This document shows, one piece after another, positions 22,825 to 27,515 of a stretch of 27,515 bases of DNA. The notes under the pieces were generated by a model. It searched no databases. It was not told the origin of the DNA and worked only from the letters and a program-made list of their open reading frames with translations. The DNA lies in NCBI GenBank assembly GCA_038244535.1, contig JBBRTJ010000047.1:1-27515 (forward strand). Reading direction: 5' to 3'. This stretch comes from JBBRTJ01 sp038244535 (GTDB lineage: Bacteria > Actinomycetota > Acidimicrobiia > Acidimicrobiales > Ilumatobacteraceae). Position 1 is the first letter of the stretch, and each line of letters opens with the position of its first letter. The position numbers and the translations under genes were made by a program.

Positions 22825-24933
22825 GTGACCATGGCTCGGGTGCGACGTCGGACCACGACCCTCGCGGTGCTGGCCGGCTTCGGCCTGCTCGCCGCCGCCT
22901 GCTCGAGCGGCGGTGGGGCGGCAAAGCCGGGCACCACGACCTCGGCGGCCAGCACCACCACTGCTGCCCCGCCCCCCACAACGGCCCCGCTGGCGGCACT
23001 ACCGGCCCCCGACGCCGTCGCCGTCGCCGCCGCCGGAGCAACGGCCGCGACCTGCGATGCGCTCGACACCAGGGCGTGCATGCTGCCCTACCCGAGCAAC
23101 CAGTTCACCAAGGCCGACCCTGCAGCAGCGACCAAGCTCCGCCTCGCCATCGATCCGGCGGCGACGCCCAAGAACGCCGCGGGCAAGGCCATCGACCCGG
23201 CCGAGTGGAACACCGGCGACGGCTTCAGCCCTGCGTCGAGCCTCCTGACCTTCGTGCCCGGCCTCGACCTCGCAGCGAGCGCCGTCGCGACCGTGGACAA
23301 CATCGCGGCGTCGTCGGCGCCGAGCTCACCGATCGTGCTGCTCGACACGACCTCGTTCAGCGGGGTGCAGACGTGGGCCGAGCTCGACGCCAACACCACC
23401 CAGGCCGGCGATCGCCTCCTCGTCATCCACCCCGCAACGACCCTCGTGGACGGCCACCACTACGTGGTCGGCCTGCGCAACCTCAAGGCCGCGGGGGGCG
23501 CGCCCATCGCCGCGGCAGCAGTGTTCCGGGCCTACCGCGACCGATTCGACACGGGCGTCCCCGCGCTCGAGGCTCGCCGCTCGGCCATGGAGGCGACCTT
23601 CGGCTCGCTCACCGCCGCCGGCATCGATCGGGCCTCGCTCTACCTCGCCTGGGACTTCACGGTGGCCAGCTCCGCCAGTCTCAGCGGGCGCGTGCTCAAG
23701 ATGCGCGACGAGACGTTCACCGCACTGGCGGGCAAGGCGCCCGTCGTCGCCATCACCGCGGTCAGCGATCCCGCCGACAAGCTGGTGGGTCGCGAGATCG
23801 AGGGCACCCTCACCGTGGCGAACTACCTGGCCGGCGATGGCAGCCCCGGGCAGCGATTCGCCCTTGGCGCCGACGGGCTCCCCGCGGTGAACGGCACCCG
23901 CCAGGTCCCGTTCCTGTGTGCCGTCCCCGAGGCCGACTTCAACGGCACCACAGCGGCCCGCGTCATCGTGTTCGGTCACGACCTGTTCGGGGCCAAGGAA
24001 GACCTGCGCCAGCCGGCCACCGTGCGGATGATGCAGGAGAACCGCATGGTCTTCTGCGCCGTCGACGAGATCGGCCTCGCCGGCAGTGACGTCCCCTTCG
24101 TGGCCTCGACGGCGTCCGACGTCTCGCTGTTCCCGGCCGTTGCCGACCGTCTCCAACAGGGGATGCTGAACACCATCGTGCTGGCCCGCGCGTTGCGCGC
24201 CCGCGACGGGTTGGTGCTCAACAAGGCCTTTCTGCGCGACGACGGGACGCCCCTCGTGGACAACACCCGCCTCTACTTCCTCGGCCAGGGCGAGGGCGGC
24301 ACCATCGGGTTGGCCACCAGTGCCGTCTCCCCCGACTGGGACCGGGTCCTGGCCGACGAGAGCGGCCTCGACCACGCCACGATGATGTGGCGCTCGGTGG
24401 CCTACCAGCCCTTGCTCGGCCTCATCGGCAAGGCCTACCCCAACCAGGTCGACCGCATGCTGGCGGTGTCGATGATGCAGGTGGTGTGGGATCGGGGCGA
24501 GGCCTCCGGCTACGCCAACCACATCACCTCCAACCCCCTGTCGGGCGCAGGCCAGAAGAGGGTCCTCTTGCGCATGGCCTTTGGCGACCACCAGGTGGCC
24601 AACGTCTCGACGCTGCAACTGGCCCGCAGCCTCAAGGCCAGCCTGCTGGCGCCACCGCTGGCCGCGGGCCGCTGGCCGCAGGCCGATCCCTTCTCCGGCC
24701 TCCCGGTCATCACCAACTTCCCGTGGGACAGCACCGGGCTGATCGTGTGGGACAGCGGTGCCGTGGCGCCACCGTCCACCAACACGCCCGGCACCGCCGG
24801 CCATGACCCCCATGGCGATGTGACCGCCAGCTTCGCGGCCCGGACCCAGGGCTCCGACTGGCTGAAGCCGAGCGGCCGCGTCGCGCAGAACACCTGCCTC
24901 AGCGCACCCTGCGTGACCGCCCCCGCGGGCTGA
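22825..24933 (+). CDS. Large lipoprotein of the alpha/beta-hydrolase fold, nucleophile Ser replaced
   Basis: 702 residues from a GTG at 22825. TAGGTT (22811-22816) ends 8 nt before it, the leaderless pattern; an ATG two codons later is the alternative. A lipobox LLAAAC is followed by a low-complexity Gly/Ala/Thr/Pro linker, so the protein should be lipid-anchored outside the membrane. The mature part starts CMLPYPSNQFT and has DPAEWNTGDGFSPASSLLTFVPGLDLA, a pattern seen in a family of secreted actinobacterial and myxobacterial hydrolase-like proteins. In that family the elbow is GNSQGG. Here it reads GQGEGG, with Gly489 where Ser is expected. A second domain segment VIVFGHDLFGAKEDL looks like the start of a hydrolase core. 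Activity is doubtful; a binding role is possible. The C-terminus has two Cys. Confidence 0.8.
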   Translation: MTMARVRRRTTTLAVLAGFGLLAAACSSGGGAAKPGTTTSAASTTTAAPPPTTAPLAALPAPDAVAVAAAGATAATCDALDTRACMLPYPSNQFTKADPAAATKLRLAIDPAATPKNAAGKAIDPAEWNTGDGFSPASSLLTFVPGLDLAASAVATVDNIAASSAPSSPIVLLDTTSFSGVQTWAELDANTTQAGDRLLVIHPATTLVDGHHYVVGLRNLKAAGGAPIAAAAVFRAYRDRFDTGVPALEARRSAMEATFGSLTAAGIDRASLYLAWDFTVASSASLSGRVLKMRDETFTALAGKAPVVAITAVSDPADKLVGREIEGTLTVANYLAGDGSPGQRFALGADGLPAVNGTRQVPFLCAVPEADFNGTTAARVIVFGHDLFGAKEDLRQPATVRMMQENRMVFCAVDEIGLAGSDVPFVASTASDVSLFPAVADRLQQGMLNTIVLARALRARDGLVLNKAFLRDDGTPLVDNTRLYFLGQGEGGTIGLATSAVSPDWDRVLADESGLDHATMMWRSVAYQPLLGLIGKAYPNQVDRMLAVSMMQVVWDRGEASGYANHITSNPLSGAGQKRVLLRMAFGDHQVANVSTLQLARSLKASLLAPPLAAGRWPQADPFSGLPVITNFPWDSTGLIVWDSGAVAPPSTNTPGTAGHDPHGDVTASFAARTQGSDWLKPSGRVAQNTCLSAPCVTAPAG

Positions 24934-24957
24934 CGCGGCCGTCGGCCGTCGGCCGCG
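24934..24957 (+). terminator. GC stem-loop after the lipoprotein gene
   Basis: CGCGGCC (24934-24940) and GGCCGCG (24951-24957) form a 7-bp stem with a 10-nt loop directly after the stop codon. There is no U-tract, so it is a GC-type terminator candidate. Confidence 0.45.
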
Positions 24958-25473
24958 GTCTGGCCCGGATCTACGTCACCTCCTTCTCATCTCTGAGAAC
25001 CAGACGCCACAGATCGGCGGTCGGCGCTGACTCGGCTCTGGCGGTCGATGGCATGTTCATCGTCGGACGTCCTCAGCGGGTTCTCGATCCCATTTTGGGT
25101 GGCGCCGATCATCTCGGCGCGCTGGCCGCACGATCCATCGACATGGGCTTCGCAACCGCGTCGTAGGTCGGGCCGAAACGCCCAGCGACGCCAGCACGCA
25201 GTCGGCGCTTCATCACGGTTGTGAGGAACAGGTGACGGTGATCGCCGCCGCCGCCGCCGCCGGCCGGGGCATCCCCGACCGGCGACCCGGGGCAGCCGCC
25301 TGAGCTTTGCGTCGCAACGTTGTTGCACAGCAACAACGACGCGACGCAAAGCCCGACCGAGCGACCCCTTCGACCGGTCTCGTAGGCGCGTAGGCCATCT
25401 GCGCCACCTCCGTCCCACACCTCGGAACCAGACGTGGCCGATCGGCCGGCCGACAGCCGAGGCCCGTGATGGC
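24958..25473. other. Gene-free interval between convergent genes
   Basis: No convincing gene was found in this 516-bp stretch. Part of it (about 24960-25150) looks less GC-rich than its surroundings and has no coding-like frame that I recognise. It holds a perfect Shine-Dalgarno-like AAGGAGGTGA on the minus strand (24976-24985) with no gene behind it, six GCC triplets (about 25244-25261), a hairpin CCGG-GGGG-CAT-CCCC-CCGG (25260-25282), the 49-nt hairpin listed separately and a perfect 12-bp palindrome TCGGCCGGCCGA (25442-25453). It may be a decayed gene or an insertion scar. Confidence 0.6.
25304..25352. repeat. 49-nt near-perfect palindrome / hairpin
   Basis: The arms 25304-25326 and 25330-25352 are each 23 nt, with 2 mismatched pairs and an ACA loop. 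Outer ends are GCTTTGCGTC and GACGCAAAGC; inner ends are CGTTGTTGC and GCAACAACG. It lies about 120 bp beyond the MFS gene end and 370 bp beyond the lipoprotein gene end. It is much longer than an ordinary terminator stem and has no U-tract. It could be a terminator, an RNA element, or the scar of a small palindromic mobile element. Confidence 0.85.
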
Positions 25474-26700
25474 TCAGTGGCCGCGCACGACGAGGCCGGC
25501 GGGATCGCGGAGGCTGGCGATGACGGCAAGGCACGTGACGAGGAGCCCCGCGCCGACGAGGTAGGGCACGGGCACCCCGACGTGCTCGAAGAGCACGCCA
25601 CCCATGACCGGTCCGACCACGCGAGCAGCCCCGCCCGCGGACTGCTGCCATCCGAGGGCACCACCGCGACGCTCGCCGTGCGCGGTGGTGGCCACCAATG
25701 CCGACAGCGAGGGGGCGGCCAGCCCCTGACCAACGACGAGCAGCGCCAGTGCGAGCAGCAGCAACCCCCACGACGTGGCCGCGGCCAGCACGAGCAAGCC
25801 GGCGGCGTTCACCGCCAGCGCGATGCGCAACGTGCCCACGCCCCCGAACCGGGCGGTGACCGGTCCGACGGCGCCGCCCTGCACCAGCACAAGAGCCACC
25901 CCGATGCCGACGAACAGCGCGCTGATCCCGGACGCGCCGAGCGAGAACCGCTCCTCGCCCAGCAACGCCAGCGTCGCTTCGAAGGCGCTGAACGCGGCCG
26001 TCGACAAGAACGCGGCGAGCGCCAACCGGGTCAACATCGACCGTCGCGCCGTCGCGTCGAGCTCGCCGGGGGCGTCGACATCGTGGTCCGGGAGGACAGG
26101 CGTCGGCACTGTCGGCACCGTCGGCACGGGCCGCGTCTCGGGCAGGCGGCGGATGGCCACCAGCCCGTTGACCAAGGCAAGCGTGCCGGCCACGTAGAAC
26201 GGCAGGTGGCGACCGCCGAACGATGCCAGCGCGCCCAGCGCCGGGCCGAGCACGAAGCCGACACCGAACGCGGCGCCGAGGAGCCCGAGCAGTCGCGGGC
26301 GCTCCTCCGGAGGAGCAACATCGGTGACGGCAGCCTGGGCCACCGACACGCTGGCCCCCGAGGCGCCGTCGATGAGGCGGCCCGCGAACAGGAGCCACAG
26401 CACGCCTGCGCCTCCGGTGATGAACGAGCCGAGCGCGGTGCCGAACAGCGAGACGAGGATGACCGGCTTGCGCCCGATGCGATCGGAGAGGCGGCCCCAC
26501 AGCGGCGCGCACAGCAACTGGGCCACCGAGAACGTCGCCAGCAGGAACCCGATCGTGGTCGGGCTGGCCCCCAGATCCTGGGCGTAGAGCGGCAGCACCG
26601 GCAGGATGATCCCGAAGCCGATCATGTCGATGGCCACGGTCGACCAGATGATGCCGAAGCCCGGTGGGAGGGGGCGCCGCTCGCGCCGGGAGCGGGCCAC
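25474..26700 (-). CDS. MFS transporter (TetA-like drug/proton antiporter type)
   Basis: 408 residues with 12 predicted membrane helices. IDMIGFGIILPVLPLYA in helix 1 and motif A GRLSDRIGRK (69-78) in the loop between helices 2 and 3 place it near the DHA1/TetA branch of the major facilitator superfamily. GFVLGPALGALAS fits the motif C region of antiporters (exporters). The central cytoplasmic linker between helices 6 and 7 contains PVPTVPTVPTPV, encoded by a 9-bp microrepeat (about 26102-26127). The substrate is unknown. The GTG start at 26700 lies 2 bp after the cysS stop, so it is probably cotranscribed with cysS. Confidence 0.92.
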   Translation of the reverse strand: MARSRRERRPLPPGFGIIWSTVAIDMIGFGIILPVLPLYAQDLGASPTTIGFLLATFSVAQLLCAPLWGRLSDRIGRKPVILVSLFGTALGSFITGGAGVLWLLFAGRLIDGASGASVSVAQAAVTDVAPPEERPRLLGLLGAAFGVGFVLGPALGALASFGGRHLPFYVAGTLALVNGLVAIRRLPETRPVPTVPTVPTPVLPDHDVDAPGELDATARRSMLTRLALAAFLSTAAFSAFEATLALLGEERFSLGASGISALFVGIGVALVLVQGGAVGPVTARFGGVGTLRIALAVNAAGLLVLAAATSWGLLLLALALLVVGQGLAAPSLSALVATTAHGERRGGALGWQQSAGGAARVVGPVMGGVLFEHVGVPVPYLVGAGLLVTCLAVIASLRDPAGLVVRGH

Positions 26701-26702
26701 AG

Positions 26703-27515
26703 CTAGGCGGAGCGTCGGACCGTGGTGCCCTGCTTGGTGGTCTCGACCACCCAGCCATCGGCCTGCAGCTCGGCCCGGAGCGCGTCGGCGGTGGCGAAGT
26801 CCTTGGCCGCCCGCGCCGCGTCTAGGGCAGCGGCACGCTCGAGCGCGTCATCGGGCACGTCGTCGGCCGTGACTCGCAGCTCGAGCCCCACGGCACCGCA
26901 CAGCTCGACCACGGCCGCCACCAGCGCCGGTGCAGCCGGGTCGCCGGCATCGATGGCAGCGTTGGCGCGGCGAGCGGCATCGAACACCACCGCCATGGCG
27001 CCAGGGGTGTCGAGGTCGTCGTCCATGCGGGCCACGAAGGCGGCGACGATGTCGGCGTCGGGGGCCGCCGGCGTGAGCTCGGCGCCGCGGCGCGCCACGG
27101 TGTCGAGCCCGGCGAGCGAGCGCACGGCACGATCGGTGGAGGCCCGGTCGACAGACATCGGGGACCGGTAGTGGGCCTGCAGCAACTGCACGCGAAACGA
27201 CCGGGGATCGACCGAGTCGATCAGGTCGAGCAGGTTGGTGAAGTTGCCGAGCGACTTCGACATCTTCTCGCCGCTGGCATCGACGATGAACCCGTTGTGC
27301 ATCCAGTGGTTCGCGAAGCGCCGGCCCAGCGCGACTGCTTGGGCCCGCTCGTTCTCGTGGTGGGGGAAACGAAGGTCCTGGCCCCCGGCGTGGAGATCGA
27401 AGCCCTCGCCCAAGAGGTCGAGCGACATGACGACGCACTCGGTGTGCCAGCCGGGGCGCCCGTCGCCCCACGGTGACGGCCAGCTCGGCTCACCCGGCTT
27501 GGCCACCTTCCACAC
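26703..27515 (-). CDS. cysS: Cysteinyl-tRNA synthetase, 3' part (5' end outside the window)
   Basis: The last 270 codons of a class I tRNA synthetase that charges tRNA-Cys. The visible part begins inside the catalytic domain: WKVAKPGEPSWPSPWGDGRPGWHTEC, LDLHAGGQDLRFPHHENE and the signature KMSKSLGNF. Zinc ligands of the family fit Cys27, His52 and Glu56 of the visible sequence. The helical DALR-like and C-terminal tRNA-binding parts follow and end normally at 26703. The KMSKSLGNF form and the complete C-terminus argue for CysS rather than the related mycothiol ligase MshC. The N-terminal HIGH motif lies beyond the right edge. Confidence 0.95.
   Translation of the reverse strand: MWKVAKPGEPSWPSPWGDGRPGWHTECVVMSLDLLGEGFDLHAGGQDLRFPHHENERAQAVALGRRFANHWMHNGFIVDASGEKMSKSLGNFTNLLDLIDSVDPRSFRVQLLQAHYRSPMSVDRASTDRAVRSLAGLDTVARRGAELTPAAPDADIVAAFVARMDDDLDTPGAMAVVFDAARRANAAIDAGDPAAPALVAAVVELCGAVGLELRVTADDVPDDALERAAALDAARAAKDFATADALRAELQADGWVVETTKQGTTVRRSA

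Noticed and set aside
24976..24985. Perfect anti-Shine-Dalgarno match AAGGAGGTGA on the minus strand
   Set aside because: No start codon with an open frame follows; the next codons include a stop.
25304..25352. Integron attC site
   Set aside because: The arms lack the conserved core-site bases at the ends and no integrase or cassette structure is near.
26703..27515. Mycothiol ligase MshC
   Set aside because: The KMSKSLGNF motif and the full C-terminal extension fit cysteinyl-tRNA synthetase better.

Overview
The window is a GC-rich chromosomal segment that looks actinobacterial, most likely from the Acidimicrobiia or a relative. This is inferred from several features: an F420/flavin-type luciferase-like oxidoreductase, two divergent acyl-CoA dehydrogenases, NarL-type histidine kinases of actinobacterial style, a DUF1800/DUF1501 pair, and many apparently leaderless promoters (TANNNT 6-8 nt before an ATG or GTG). 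No rRNA, tRNA, CRISPR array, integrase or complete insertion sequence was seen.

Left part (1-7.7 kb). The edge carries 2.9 copies of an 81-bp tandem repeat with an internal hairpin. On the minus strand follow an amidase-signature enzyme, a secreted TIGR03118-type beta-propeller-like protein and a secreted protein with a nucleoside-hydrolase-like DPDD motif. Across a 43-bp divergent promoter, the plus strand carries an LLM-class oxidoreductase and then a DUF1800/DUF1501 pair, the latter with a Tat signal. A long inverted repeat separates these from the next block.

Middle part (7.7-15 kb). The genes are an atypical pyruvate kinase (extra N-terminal domain, no C-terminal regulatory domain), an N-terminally truncated DUF1345 membrane protein, a peptidase S51 / DinB pair, and a TetR regulator with an acyl-CoA dehydrogenase, divergent from a dienelactone hydrolase. 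The TetR/hydrolase intergenic region has a 24-bp palindrome over both predicted -35 regions, and 15 bp of its core recur inside the tetR gene. A C-terminal fragment of a flippase/LPG-synthase-type membrane protein follows.

Signalling locus (15.1-19.9 kb). Three tightly packed minus-strand genes encode a membrane histidine kinase, a paralogous membrane pseudo-histidine kinase (His replaced by Val, ATP-binding boxes lost), and a response regulator with an N-terminal class III nucleotide-cyclase domain. The cyclase domain lacks the transition-state Asn. This is the most unusual system in the window.

Right part (20-27.5 kb). Here are a small one-helix protein, a secreted collagen-like protein, a frameshifted PLD-N-type small membrane protein, a canonical acyl-CoA dehydrogenase with a palindromic operator, and a large lipoprotein of the alpha/beta-hydrolase fold whose nucleophile position reads Gly. 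A 0.5-kb gene-free stretch with a 49-nt near-perfect hairpin follows, then an MFS exporter and the 3' part of cysS running off the right edge. Several genes here and in the middle part are truncated or broken membrane-protein genes.
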